Shown here: in pieces, positions 37,286 to 49,749 of the stretch | Numbering within the stretch: position 1 is the stretch's first letter | Layout of the letters: every line of letters starts with the position of its first letter | Assembly (NCBI GenBank): GCA_021521415.1 | Contig: JAIQDT010007623.1 | Span: forward strand, 1 to 64,000 | Source: Bidens hawaiensis | Lineage: Eukaryota; Streptophyta; Magnoliopsida; Asterales; Asteraceae | Direction of reading: 5' to 3' | Length of the DNA stretch: 64,000 bases | Notes under the pieces: model-generated | Database searches by the model: none | The model's input: the letters and a program-made list of their open reading frames with translations, nothing else | What the model was told of the DNA's origin: nothing | Program-made: the position numbers and the translations under genes

Positions 37286-39608
37286 TGGAATAACATGTCA
37301 CTAAATATAATCAAATTAAACATCAATTTAAACAAACATATATTTTTTTAACTATTAAAACTTGATAGAGTTACGTTGTCACTAAACACATCATCATACC
37401 AACCAAAAATTAATAGATTTACATTGTCTTAATATTAAAACTTTCAAATTACACGAAGTTAATTTGAGCATAACAACCATTACACATCAACAAAATAACC
37501 AATAATGTTTTTTGCTATTAAACCATCATCAACATCTTGAAAACTTCAACCAAAAGAAAATCACTTTCCTAACACACCTGAAAATTGTTACAACACAATA
37601 GCAAATTATATAAAATATAAACCACACAAAACAACATGTATAATAATTAGTAACATATAAACATTACTAAAGTTGTTATATGGAACCAATAAATCTTAAC
37701 TTCCAAATTATAGTTATTAGAAAGTGTGAAGAGGTGTTGACCATCTACTACTTGTATTAAATCTAACAACAATATCTAAAGAATTTTATATTGAAAATGT
37801 ATATTTAGAATGGTTTACTATATTTACGGTTAATCAAAATCAGTTAACAAAGACAATAATAAGTTGCTTAATTTAAAAATGAAATAATAATAAGAATAAT
37901 ATATAAACATTAAACTCTCTCCTTAATTATCGTTTTTATAGTCAAACGTTATAATATATTTGAATTTCAAATTAGTGAAAAATAAAATATTAGTGTAAAA
38001 TAAAATATTAACATTTTTAGAAACTTCTAGAATATATTATATCTGGAAAAATAAAAGATTGATCATAAAACAAAGTATTTTTAGAACATATGATTATATA
38101 CTATTATATAATTTTATTTAATATTATATAATTTCAGATCACGAATAAACACCTTAACAATCTTTTCTCATATAACAATATCTAGATAATTAGAGACTGT
38201 TAATAATATAATCGTAAGAAATTCATAATTAGTTTAATTGAGATAAATAATAAATAATAAAATATGTTGATTTTGAAAACGAAAAGGTGGCCCGATGCGT
38301 TTACCAGTTATGGGCAAACCGGTCAGTTTTAAACAATTGGAAATCCAAGGCTAGCTTTCTATAATTACCAATGTCAGACTTTAAAAACTTTGAAATCAAA
38401 AGGCTTATGCATCATTCCAAGCAGTACCATTTAAGCCACACAAAGTTGCCCATATTTCTAAAATAATAAATATAAGAAAAACATGTATTAAAAAACCATG
38501 TTTCTAATTAATGCACATATTTTAAGTTTGAAGTTGCCAATTGCCTAGTAATAGAAAACTGTAAATGAGTTCAACCAAATTCTCAAAATTAATGATATCA
38601 TCATATAACATATCCAAAGATGTGAGCAAAGATTTTGGTCGATGGAAAAAGTTTGCTTTATGAGACTTACTAAACAAATATAAGAATAAATCAAATAAAG
38701 TGAAAATAATATAGTACATATATATATAGACTTACCTGAAGATTATTCATAAAGAATTCAATTGCAACATTCGTTTCACAAGGTCCATTCTACACGTTAA
38801 ACCAAAAAGAACATAAAGATAATAAAATTTTGAAATGCAATTAAGTTCCAAACAAAAAATATAAATCAAGATGGAACTGTTTTTGTTATTATAATCGAAT
38901 GATACAACACAACATGACTAATAGATATAGATGGTTATGCGCACCACAACCTTTGCTATGAACTAATGGAGATATTTGTGGCATCCCATCCAAATGGGTC
39001 ATCTTCACCAACTCTGCGTGCCTACTACATAACAAAAAAGAAAATGGGTCATTTGGTTATTTACATTACATACATTGCAGAGGGTAGGTTATGGGGTCGA
39101 AGATGGAAATGGTGTGAAGAATTGCCTACTCATCATGTATGTTATATATTGATTGGACAATAGTTTATTTTTGTTGAAGTTCGTAACATAGAAATTGTTA
39201 TAAATGAAATTTAATATTAGACGTAACAACATGCATAACTCAAGGCAATATATTTATAGATACTAACTGAATATAGATTAGAAATAATTTAGGTATAATT
39301 GTAAATTTGAAATGATATCAATTGGCATATAGTAGGTAACTGAATATTTGACTAAATAATAAGTTTGAATATAATTATAGCGGTTTATTGTAAATCTTTT
39401 TTTTCCTAAAATAAACGATTGATTATATTCAAAATGTATATTTAGAATGTATTATTATATAATAAATTTAATACTTCAATATTTAAGGTTAATCAAAATC
39501 GTTTAATATTTAATAATAATACGTTGCTTAATTTAGGAATGAAATAATAATAACAATAATAAAAAACATAATAGTTTCATTAACTATCGTTATTAAAGTT
39601 AAACCTTT
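37286..39608. other. Helitron body, 3' part
   Basis: AT-rich and without a family-recognisable frame. On the - strand two exon-like blocks can be imagined: 38,790-38,737, bounded by AG and GTAAGT and reading NGPCETNVAIEFFMNNLQ, and the ATG-less block near 38,690-38,522. They might be captured gene pieces, but no gene was identified. Confidence 0.5.
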
Positions 39609-39613
39609 AAATA

Positions 39614-40091
39614 TGTTGGTGTATTTTGTGACCGTCGCTATGCAATTCTGACCAGCGGAGACGAAGTGGCGAAGTTAGAACAACTTCGCCATAGGCGAAG
39701 CTGGAACAACTTCGCCTACAGGACCAAGCCCAAGCCCGCGAAGTTGTTTATCTATATATATGTGTGTCTTGTTTAGGGTTTAGTATCCAGAAAGTTAGAA
39801 TTTTGTGTGTTCAGTTCAATTGTCTAGAGAGAAACAGAGAGGGAGAGTCGTGTGGGACGACCCGAGGTAGAGCTCACCTCGGGTCGGCCGTGTCTTTGTT
39901 TATGTTCGGTATGTAACGTGTTATGGTTATTATATAAAAGATCTGCAGATTCGTTTATCCCGTTCGTGTGTTTGTTTATGTTTAATCGTGTTCTTCGTCT
40001 TCTACACCATTAAACGAGTCTAGGAGGATTCCGCACTCCTAGACCTCGTGCGGATCTCGTATCGATCAGCGACGTCCCGGGGGGACTTACA
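39614..40091 (+). repeat. 5' LTR of the small LTR element
   Basis: TGTTGGTG...CTTACA, 478 bp, with TATATATATGTGTG-like promoter sequence near 39,752. Positions 39,668-39,718 form two adjacent hairpins built from GGCGAAGTT and AACTTCGCC. Confidence 0.93.
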
Positions 40092-40093
40092 AG

Positions 40094-40106
40094 TGGTATC
40101 AGAGCC
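40094..40106 (+). other. PBS of the small LTR element
   Basis: TGGTATCAGAGCC begins three bases after the LTR end; it matches the initiator tRNA-Met type. Confidence 0.9.
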
Positions 40107-40189
40107 TTAGGCTCTTATGCTATGGTTCGAGATCTGCGTTTTGGTGTTTCTGGCACGTTTCTGATGCGTTTTTGGCCGAAGAGCCGCCG

Positions 40190-40325
40190 TAGGCGAAGTT
40201 ATTGTGTTCAGGCGAAGTTGTCGCTAAAATTTTTGGGTTTTGGCGAAGTTGACTTTTTAGGCGAAGTTAATGAGGGGCGAAGTTGACTTTTAGGCGAAGT
40301 TGACTTTCAAGCGAAGTTAAAAAAA
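40190..40325 (+). repeat. GCGAAGTT-rich leader repeats
   Basis: GCGAAGTT recurs about seven times at 11-28-bp spacing, often as GGCGAAGTTGACTTTT, followed by an A-rich stretch. The same word forms the stems of the LTR hairpins. Confidence 0.8.
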
Positions 40326-41292
40326 AAAATTTAAAAAAATTAAAAAAAAAAACTGTTTGGAGTTTTAGTCTGTATGGCCAGGTGTACACGATTATTGTGA
40401 GACCGAAAGTGTTGTTCCGACAACGAGTGAAACTTGGTATCTCTTGGTCTTACGTGTGAACAAATACGGGTCAACTCTGGATATGGAGTTGAAGTTGTGA
40501 ATGGGATATTGATTGAAACTGGATATTGACACATATTTGGGTGTTTGTGGGCAAAGAAATTGTTGTTGTTGGAGGTTGACCAACTGAAGAATGTCAAATC
40601 GAACCGAAGGTTTTCATCATTACTGGATTGCGGTCAGAGCATAGTATTTATGTTATTTTCAAGGCGTTCGAGAATTGGCCTCTGTTACGATTTTGGAACA
40701 AGTTGGATTTAATCGGGAATTAATTTGTTTATGTTCTTGATCGTTATCCATGGTGATTGAAGATACTTCGGATTAACTAATGATCATGTGTGTTAGATTC
40801 TGTCAAGGTGGTTTTGTGATGAAATTGATCACTTGATGTTGAGTAGTTGAAGATTGAACCTTATCTTACTATATAATTCCGACGTGATGGTGAAGTTGTG
40901 GAAGGAGCCCAACTTCACGTGTTGGTGAAGTTAGAAGAACTTTACGTGTTGGTGAAGTTAGAAGAACTTCACGTGATAGGTTTAGATGATCAATTAGGCA
41001 CGGAGATGCATAGTCGGAGAAGCTTACACTGAAGGGGAGATCTGATATGGAAGACGTCGGGTGATTGGTAGATTTGTGGAGTTACATGACAGTTTCAGAC
41101 ACAGCTGGTTGAAGGCAGGATGGATGTTGCATGTATATGTGAAGTTCAAGTTTGAAGATCATAGTGCAATCGAGTCCTACAAGAAGGAGCAAACATAAGA
41201 TCATCAGTTAAGAGGGAGTCTGTTGGTGCATGTTTTGTAACATATGATCTTTTGTGTTTATTAGAATTGAGAGCAACGGTCAAAGGGGAGTC

Positions 41293-41770
41293 TGTTGGTG
41301 CATTTTGTGACCGTCGCTATGCAATTCTGACCAGCGGAGACGAAGTGGCGAAGTTAGAACAACTTCGCCATAGGCGAAGCTGGAACAACTTCGCCTACAG
41401 GACCAAGCCCAAGCCCGCGAAGTTGTTTATCTATATATATGTGTGTCTTGTTTAGGGTTTAGTATCCAGAAAGTTAGAATTTTGTGTGTTCAGTTCAATT
41501 GTCTAGAGAGAAACAGAGAGGGAGAGTCGTGTGGGACGACTCGAGGTAGAGCTCACCTCGGGTCGGCCGTGTCTTTGTTTATGTTCGGTATATAACGTGT
41601 TATGGTTATTATATAAAAGATCTGCAGATTCGTTTATCCCGTTCGTGTGTTTGTTTATGTTTAATCGTGTTCTTCGTCTTCTACACCATTAAACGAGTCT
41701 AGGAGGATTCCGCACTCTTAGACCTCGTGCGGATCTCGTATCGATCAGCGACGCCCCGGGGGGGCTTACA
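41293..41770 (+). repeat. 3' LTR of the small LTR element
   Basis: 478 bp, equal in length to the 5' LTR. It is preceded by the purine tract AAAGGGGAGTC. The short open frame through it is not a gene. Confidence 0.93.
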
Positions 41771-41775
41771 AAATA

Positions 41776-41806
41776 TATTTGAATTTCAAATTTTTGCAAA
41801 AATGTC

Positions 41807-41842
<36 letters not shown>

Positions 41843-42452
41843 ATTATAAAATTCTGGAATAATAACGGATTAATTTAATGTAGATTAATATTTTTAGAAA
41901 CTTCTAGAATAGATTATATTTGGAAAATCAATATTATACTTTTTTGTTTAATTTTAAAAATCATTATTATGATTTAGTAAATTTACTAGATTTATTATTC
42001 AGTAAATATTAATAAAAATTTAGAAACTTTATGATTATATACAATTATATAATTTTATTTAATATTATATAAAAACATAAAATATTTCCTTAGATATAGT
42101 TAATTTAGTCAAACCTTCAAATATAGTCAGTAATAATTTGAATTTGAATTTGAATTTCAAATTATAGTCAAAATGTCAACTAATAATAGAATCAGTTATG
42201 TACATTAATATCTTTATTAATTCTAGAATAAATTATATGTGGAAGATGAATATTATAATTTAATATGTATTTTAATTTTAATGATCAATATTATATATAG
42301 TTTAGTATATTTAGTATATTTATAATTAGTAAATGTTAATAAAAAATTAGTAATTTTATAATATTTCAGAAATATTAAATTAAAGATTAAAGATCATAAC
42401 CCAATAAAACATTAAAGAGTACTGAATCAAAATTGGCCGGAAAAATATTAAA
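41776..42452. other. Helitron body, middle part
   Basis: AT-rich non-coding DNA with an (ATT)n microsatellite at about 41,811-41,840 and TTGGCCGGAAAA words that recur on the far side of the solo LTR (about 57,340), confirming that the two flanks belong to one element. Confidence 0.7.
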
Positions 42453-42947
42453 AATTGTGTAAGGCCCCGTTACCGGTGCCTCACTTTAACGTTGTGTTTA
42501 CTCATTCACATAGTTCTAAATATCAGAGTTAATAAAAACATTCGCGGAATATTATAAACATTCGAACCATTACATTACATGACCATTAATCCTTGTCTTA
42601 ACGAACATTCAAATTATTTTAACATAAAACATTGTCTTTAAAATATCATAACATAACACTTCATTGAGATGCCAGTGTCTTCAAATCCATGCCATGTGCT
42701 TCCCCTCAAGCAAGTTGCCTCATTCTACTCACCTGCGTGCATACTAAAAGTCAGCTACGCTGAGTGAGTTCTAGTTAATCAGGCGACATACAATACATTC
42801 ACATACTGACATATGCACCCGAAGGTACATACTTCATATTTACTTACATGCTTACATACATTCGTACTTTCATCCTTTCTTTCATACTTACGTAATACTT
42901 TCATTCGTACATATACGTTTTAAAGAGCATTTCGCACTATTAACTTC

Positions 42948-43075
42948 GCCGATATTATTAGAGTCGGTTCCCTACATTCTCCGATACTATTAGGGTCGGT
43001 TCCCTTCATTCGCCGATACTATTAGGGTCGGTTCCCATTCGTTCGCCGATATTAATAGGGTCGGTTCCCTACATT
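42948..43075 (+). repeat. Four-copy 33-37-bp tandem repeat in the solo LTR
   Basis: The unit is GCCGATACTATTAGGGTCGGTTCCC with a short spacer (TTCATTC, ATTCGTTC, TACATTC). Short copy number, location within an LTR and uneven spacers speak against CRISPR. Confidence 0.85.
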
Positions 43076-44278
43076 CGTACTACTTTAACATACCTGTCCT
43101 TTACATACTTTCCTTGACAATGCGTGCAATCTCCGAAGAGCATTCACGTACCATCAACATATCATACATACATTATTCATACATCATGTATATTCATACA
43201 TACATCATTCATGCGTCATACATATCAATCATATCCTTAACTTCCACCTGACGGTACATGCAATATCTGAAGATCGTTCACACACCATCAAGCAATCATC
43301 ATACATAAATCATACAAGGCATACACTTACCATTCAAGTTAAGTGTATTAACTATTATATCGAGTATGCATACAGCCCCGAAAACATAATAAGAAGTGGG
43401 GCTAGAAACTCACCTCAATGCGGTTGCGTTCACCGTTACGGTTATTCCCCTCTTTAGCTGTGCATGACTAACTGTATGACAATTACGCATATTACTTACT
43501 ATCATTATCCATATCGTATTTCTAATCCAATTATAACCCTCAACGAACAGGGGTCCGGGGGCAGCGCCCCTGGCAGCGGTGTCTAGGAGCAGCAGCCCTT
43601 AGCAGAGTCCAAGGGGCAGAGCCCCTGGCTGGGGTCAAGCTGCCAGGTCAGCTTGGAAAAATTTTATTTCTATTAACTGTCTTATCACATTTTCCATTAG
43701 CATTTTGAATCATTAATTAATTTGCTACTTAAAAGTTCAAGGTTTCTTTGTAATTAAATCATTCTTTTTCTACGTTCAGTGACCATTATGTCCTTTTGTT
43801 AAACTTCTAGTTCGTTACATTGCTCTTAATGAATTGGCTTATCTTAGCGAACTGGTCCATGTAGAGAATTGAACCTTTTAACGAACTGGTTATTAAACGA
43901 ACTAGACCTTATAACGAACTGGTCCTTTGACAAATCAGTTCATGTAGCGAATCAGTCCATGTAACGAATGGAACCTTCCAATTCGTTATCTCTTTTAACG
44001 AATGACTATAACGAATCAAGGGTGATTCGTTATATTTTCCCTTAACAAATTGAACACGAACTGAAGCTAGTTCGCTATGCTTTCTTTAACGAATTACTTG
44101 GCGAATCACCCCTAGTTCGTTAACTCTCCATTAACGAATTAGGGTTAGGTCAAAGAATGTCAGAAAATTCTCTGACATTCCTCTAACCTCGTACCCCTTT
44201 CCGGCGCCGCCTCCGGAAAAACGTATTTTTGCATCATTTTCACCGTTTTTCGTCTTGTTCGATCCAGATCTGAGCTAG

Positions 44279-46311
44279 TGTCACACCCCCACTTAAGGCC
44301 TAGGCGTGCGACCCAATAGTTGGTATTGTGTTTGTATATAAATCAGAGTTACGTTTGATTTGCGGAAGTCTTATAAATTATAAGGATCAAAGTTATAATA
44401 TTACAAAAGATGAAATTATAAAAGATTCATGTTTTAAGTTAACAAGATTATTTATTTTAATTACAAACCACCATTTATATATTAAGGTTTTAAACAAAAG
44501 ATCCAAGCCATCGGATTCAAATATAGCACTTCGACACTCCAAGCGCTATCCTTGTTCACCTGCAAAATTTAAGAAAATACGCCAGCAACGAATGCTTGTG
44601 TACACGCTGACGCTAAAATATTTTCATTTACTTTATTACCCCTCGAGACTATGCCTGTCTCGGCCCATCGTGGCTTAGGAATAACAAAGTTAAATAACAC
44701 ATTTATAAATTCAAGTCTCTACTCTAGGTCACCTCAGCAAACACCACAGCGTTCGACTTAGTTAAGTCCCGTAAGTATACACAATGATCGTACTTCCCGC
44801 GGGAAAGCGTCCTACGATCAGGGTGGTGCGATGTGCCCATCGCGTACTACCACATATGTAAGAATCCAAACACACGTATACCACAGCCTGAGAGCTAGGT
44901 TTATACTTTCAGTTATAATGGTTTTAGGGACACGTAGTCCCTTGTAATCATTTTCATATAACATGTTTGACTCATTTGAAAACAAGTTTAAAAGTTTGGG
45001 GACGTATTCACCTTATCACTTTGGGATCGGCTTCAACACCGTCCGAGGGTCTTTCCCTTGCTATCTCGCACCTATAGTACGAGTATAACCATTTGTTAGT
45101 CGGATATACAATCCAGCTTAAGACCTTTAGTCTTATTTTATATCCTTTACCTCGATGAACCTTTAGTTCATAGATCTCTTTTACTTAAAAACCTTTAGTT
45201 TAAAAGTAATTATAAACCTTTAGTTTATTTATGAAACCCGACGTTTCTTTTTCTCAAAGAAACGTATTCTTTTTTTTTTTATTATTTTAGAATACTCATT
45301 ATTACTTAAATAATATTTTCATAACAAAGAATATATATATCACATATACATAATATTCATATTATATCTTTATTCTTTTCTTTGTTATGTTTTCTTTTCT
45401 TTTATCGAGGTATCGAGAATAACATCGACTTAAGGTTTAAGCCGTTTATAATATTTTATATTCATTGGCGTTTTAAGCCCTACCTTAAAGGCTTAAGAAA
45501 ACCCTAGTGATTCGAGCAGCACTCCAACGCCGCTTCATTTCTCGATCAACTTTTTTTCTCGACACGCAGATCAATGAACGCCAATTTTCAACACTCGTTG
45601 GCACGCTTCTCGAGACTCATTGCCATAATAACAAACGCCTTCTTGGTATGCGGGTGGAGGGTGGCACAAACTTTAAGGAATCGTTGGTACACAAAACGAG
45701 GAATCGGAGCACGTTTAGCGAGGAAATAAGGCACAAAATTCGAGGTATGATAATATGGCTAGAGAGATGTTAGAGAGAGAGAGGATGACTGATTTTGGTG
45801 TGATTGGAATGAGATCCCGGACCTGCTATTTACAGACAAAACCTGGAGTCCCATCGCGGTACGCGATGGCCTCCTGGGCACCCATCACGTACTCCGACGT
45901 AGCCCTGGCCAGTCACAATGTAGGTCTGCCACGTGTCGCCACGTGGTAGACGGTGTGCCACGTGTTGACACGTGGCGGGCGTCATGCCACGTGTGGCCAT
46001 GTGTCGGGACACGTGGCAACCGGTGTGCCACATGTTGACACGTGGCGAAACTGGTGCCAGATGTGTCAGGCCACGTCATCGCGTATCGCGATGACATAAG
46101 TTAACAGCAATCGCGTATCGCTGTTGACTTCTTCTAGAAACGTTGACCAAGCCCCATCGCGTATGGCTTGTCTTCTGTCCCGCCGCGTAGCGCAATAGGA
46201 AAAGAAAACTGATTTTTCATTTTAAACCCTAAGGTTTGGAAATTTTGTCATTTCTGGTCCTTTGACTTTGGAAAGTTGACATTTTGAACTCGGAATTTTC
46301 ATAATGTTACA
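44279..46311 (-). repeat. 3' LTR of the chromovirus (undisturbed, 2,033 bp)
   Basis: On the - strand it reads TGTAACATTATG...GGGTGTGACA. It carries a CACGTG cluster (45,938-46,080) and a block (about 45,385-45,895) that is inverted in the other LTR. Confidence 0.9.
45938..46080. promoter_or_regulatory. Cluster of seven CACGTG (G-box) motifs in the LTR
   Basis: CACGTG occurs seven times in about 140 bp, mostly as CCACGTGT or ACACGTGG within imperfect repeats of TGCCACGTGTTGACACGTGG. G-boxes bind plant bZIP and bHLH factors. It lies in the upstream part (U3, - strand) of the 3' LTR. The 5' LTR has lost this stretch. Confidence 0.75.
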
Positions 46312-46324
46312 TCCTCCCCACCTT
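46312..46324 (-). other. Polypurine tract of the chromovirus
   Basis: AAGGTGGGGAGGA on the - strand lies directly before the 3' LTR (TGTAACATT). It primes plus-strand DNA synthesis. Confidence 0.8.
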
Positions 46325-46351
46325 GAAATAAATCTCATCCTCGAGATTGCT

Positions 46352-47626
46352 TTACAAAAACAAGTGGGGGTATTTCTTTCTCATTTCCGATTCAAGTTCC
46401 CATGTATATTCGGGCCCTCTACGCGTGTCCCATTTTACTTCACAATTTTCAATGTCCTTTTTTTTTAATTTCTTCGTTTTCGAATCTTCTATTTGAATTG
46501 AACGTTCTACAAATTTTAAGTTTTCATTTATTTCGACTTCTTTTAATGGCATAGCTAAAGATTCATTGGTTAAACATTTATGCAGATTCGAAACATCGAA
46601 TACATCGTGTATCCTTTGCATTTCCTCGGGCAGTCGCAATCGGTATGCCACGGTGCCGATTCGTTCAAGTACCTCAAAAGGTCCAACGAATCGAGGGCTT
46701 AACTTTCCTTTCTTACCGAAGCGAACAACGCCTCTCCAAGGCGAGACTTTCAATAATACTTTGTCACCAACATTGAACTCCAACGGCTTACGACGGACAT
46801 CGGCATAACTCTTTTGGCGATCACGTGCCGTCTTAAGTCGTTCTCGGATTTGGAGAATTTTGTCGGTGGTTTCTTGGACTATCTCGGGTCCACACAATTG
46901 ATTTTCTCCGGTTTCAGACCAACACACAGGCGTTCTACACTTTCGACCATATAACGCCTCAAATGGTGCGGCTTGAATACTTGTGTGATAGCTATTGTTA
47001 TACGAGAATTCCATTAGGGTTAAGTGGTCATCCTAACTTCCACCTAAATCAATCACACAAGCCCGAAGCATGTCTTCCAACGTTTGGATCGTCCTTTCGC
47101 TTTGCCCATCGGTTTGCGAATGATAGGCGGTGCTAAGGTTTAGTTTTATGCCTACCGCTTGTTGGAAGCTCTTCCAGAAATGAGACGTAAAACGACTGTC
47201 TCGATCAGAGATTATAGACAGCGGTACTCCATGTAAAGCGACGATGGTGTTTACATAGATACGCGCTAATCTATCCATAGAGTATGATTCATTGATGGGT
47301 ATAAAATGCGCGGACTTTGTCAATCGGTCCACGATAACCCAAATTGCGGTGTGTTGTCGAGCCGTTTTAGGGAGTTTGGTAATGAAATCCATGGTTATTA
47401 ACTCCCACTTCCATACGGGAAGTTCGGGTTGCTGAAGCAATCCCGAAGGCTTTTGGTGTTCAGCCTTGACTTTCAAACATGTTAAACATTTCGCCACATG
47501 AGAAGCAACATCCCTTTTCATCCCATTCCACCAATAGTTTGATTTGAGGTTATGGTACATTTTGTCGCTTCCGGGATGCATCATATACTTGGATTTGTGA
47601 GCCTCGTTCAAAATTTTCTCACGCAA
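46352..47626 (-). pseudogene. pol: Chromovirus integrase with chromodomain-like tail
   Basis: The zinc domain ([19 protein letters not shown] ... CLTCLKVK) is followed by the DDE core: Asp in WELITMDFI, Asp in [10 protein letters not shown] and Glu in [17 protein letters not shown] at 47,035-47,033 replaces the Trp expected before DDHL; the frame then continues with [19 protein letters not shown], the [16 protein letters not shown] domain and a C-terminal tail (about residues 170-220 of the second part) with [19 protein letters not shown], which matches the chromodomain core. Chromodomains steer insertion to heterochromatin marks. The start of the frame is set by the 115-bp duplication upstream. 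Confidence 0.88.
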
Positions 47627-47822
47627 ATCCCCAATGATTGGTACCCAAATTCTATTGTCGAGTCTAAGGATACCATCGTCACCCTTGACTAGCGAGTTAA
47701 TGGTGTCAAAGGTGAGCCTCCTTCAAAATTTTCTCACGCAAATCCCCAATGATTGGTACCCAAATTCTATTGTCGAGTCTAAGGATACCATCATCACCCT
47801 TGACTAGCGAGTTAATGGTGTC
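47597..47822 (-). repeat. 115-bp tandem duplication within pol
   Basis: 47,597-47,707 and 47,712-47,822 are near-identical (for example GTGAGCCTCGTTC against GTGAGCCTCCTTC), offset 115 bp. Since 115 is not a multiple of three, it shifts the frame between RNase H and integrase. Both sides encode variants of REKIL(N/K)EAH. Confidence 0.92.
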
Positions 47823-49742
47823 CTTACGCTTTTCGTCAGAGATTTGGTTTTCATTAATCGCTTGAGTTTGGGCCAATTTTATTTGTTCGAAGAGGTCCAC
47901 TTGGAGTTCTAGCCTCAACGCTCGGACTCTTTTTGGCTTTTCGTGTTCCTTGCGACTTAAGGCGTCAGGCACAACGTTGGCTTTGTCTTCATGGTAAACA
48001 ATCTCACAATCATAGTCATTGAGTGTTTCCATCCATCGCCCTTGGCGCATTTTAAACACTTTTTGATGAAAGATATGCTTTAAGCTTTTATGATCAGTGT
48101 ACACGGTGAATCTTACTCCATAGAGATAGTGCCTCCATATCTTAAGTGCAAAGATTATGGCGCCTAACTTTAGATCGTGAGTCGTATAGTTCTTTTCGTG
48201 TACTTTGAGTTGACGAGAGGCGTAGGCGATTACTTTCTTGCGTTGCATTAGTACACATACCAAACCAGAATAGGACGCGTCACTAAAGACAACAAAATCC
48301 TCAGTACCTTCTGGCAAGGCTAGGATAGGTGCTTGGGTAAATTTTTGTTTGAGTATATCGAATGCCTGTTGTTGCTTTGTTCCCCACTCATATCTGATGT
48401 TCTTTCGGGTTAAGGAGGTTAAGGGAACAAAGATTCGGGAAAAGTTTTCAATGAACCTACGGTAATAGCCGGCCAAACCTAAGAAACTTCTGACTTCGGT
48501 TGGCGATTTTGGGATCTCCAAATTAGAGATAGCTTCAATCTTAGCGGGATCGACTTGAATACCGTTTACTTTGATGATGTGACCAAGAAATTGTACTTCT
48601 TGTAACCAGAATTCGCATTTTGAAAATATAGCATACAACTTCTTGGTTCTAAGAATTTCGAGCAGAGTTCGGAGATGGATTTCATGATCATCCTTAGACT
48701 TAGAATAAATTAATATGTCGTCGATGAATACAATCACAAATTTATCCAAGTAAGGCTTACAAATTCAGTTCATCATGTCCATGAACGCGTCTGGCGCATT
48801 AGTAAGTCCGAATGGCATAACGGTGAACTCATAATAGCCATACCTTGTTCGAAAGGCGGTTTTAGGAATATCCTTGGATTGGACCTTGAGTTGGTGATAA
48901 CCGGAACGAAGATCGATTTTGGAAAATAAGCTAGCACCTTGAAGTTGGTCGAAAAGATCGTCGATTCGAGGGAGTGGATAACGATTTTTTATTGTGACTT
49001 TGTTCAACGCACGATAATTGATACACATTCGCATGGATCCATCCTTCTTCTTGAAAAATAGGATTGGCGCTCCCCATGGTGACGAACTCGGTCGAATGAA
49101 ACCTTTCTCCAGTAGCTCATCAAGTTGTTTCTTTAACTCCTTCATCTCGGTTGGTGCTAAGAGATACGGAGCTTTGGCGATCGGAGCGGTACCGGGAATA
49201 AGATCGATCCTAAACTCTACTTCACGATCGGGAGGAATGCCAGGAAGTTCGTCGGGAAAGATATCGGCATAGTTGGAAACTACAGGAACGTCCTTTATAT
49301 CCTTTGGCTTTGACTCTTCAGTGAAGTAGGCCATGAATGCTAAGCATCCTTGATTTAAACATTTGTTTGCCCTAATCATGGAAATTATGCTAACTTGGCC
49401 AACGTCTTTATCCCCTTCTATTCGAATCGTTCGTTTATCGGGGGTTTGAAGTTCAACGGTTTTGCTATTGCAGATGATACGGGCATGGTTATCGGATAAC
49501 CAATCCATACCAAGTACAATATCAAAACCAGCAAGTGCCATAAGTAAGAGTTGGATAGGCAGAATATAACCAGCTAAATGAATTTTTCCGTTTTCAAGGG
49601 CTTCGGAGATCTTAACGATTTCGCTACTAGCAGTCTCGACGCTTAGAGTTTTATCTAACTTAGTTAAAGGTTCGTTTAATAGACTACAAAATCTATAATC
49701 TATAAAACTTAAATTGGCACCCGAATCAAATAACTCTAGCAT
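47706..49742 (-). pseudogene. pol: Chromovirus protease, reverse transcriptase and RNase H
   Basis: Protease: [12 protein letters not shown] (catalytic Asp near 49,727) and [62 protein letters not shown] and, after an in-frame TGA (48,767-48,765), [15 protein letters not shown] with the catalytic FIDD. RNase [12 protein letters not shown], then [11 protein letters not shown], and [12 protein letters not shown]. Both halves lie in the same frame, so the TGA is a single nonsense change at an Arg position (CGA to TGA). The C-terminus runs into the 115-bp duplication. Confidence 0.9.
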
Positions 49743-49749
49743 AGGTGTC

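Larger units (their letters stand above)
39614..41770 (+). mobile_element. Small non-autonomous LTR retrotransposon (TRIM/LARD-like)
   Basis: It is 2,157 bp with perfect 5-bp duplications AAATA (39,609-39,613 and 41,771-41,775). Both LTRs are 478 bp, TG...CA, with six differences by eye, so it is young. It has an initiator-Met PBS and a polypurine tract but no gag or pol; the 1.2-kb interior is non-coding. It must use proteins of another element. The TGTTGG start is common in Ty1/copia, but the parent family is unknown. Confidence 0.93.

Noticed and set aside
41252..41455. 67-aa frame
   Set aside because: It crosses from the internal region into the 3' LTR of the small LTR element and is interrupted by LTR hairpins; not a gene.
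42948..43075. Short regularly spaced repeats resembling a CRISPR array
   Set aside because: Plant DNA, only four copies, spacers of 7-12 bp, inside an LTR; a minisatellite is the simple explanation.
45755..45949. Same peptide as 55,922-56,209 on the other strand, at first sight a conserved small gene
   Set aside because: Explained by the inverted segment in the two LTRs of one element; no other support for coding.
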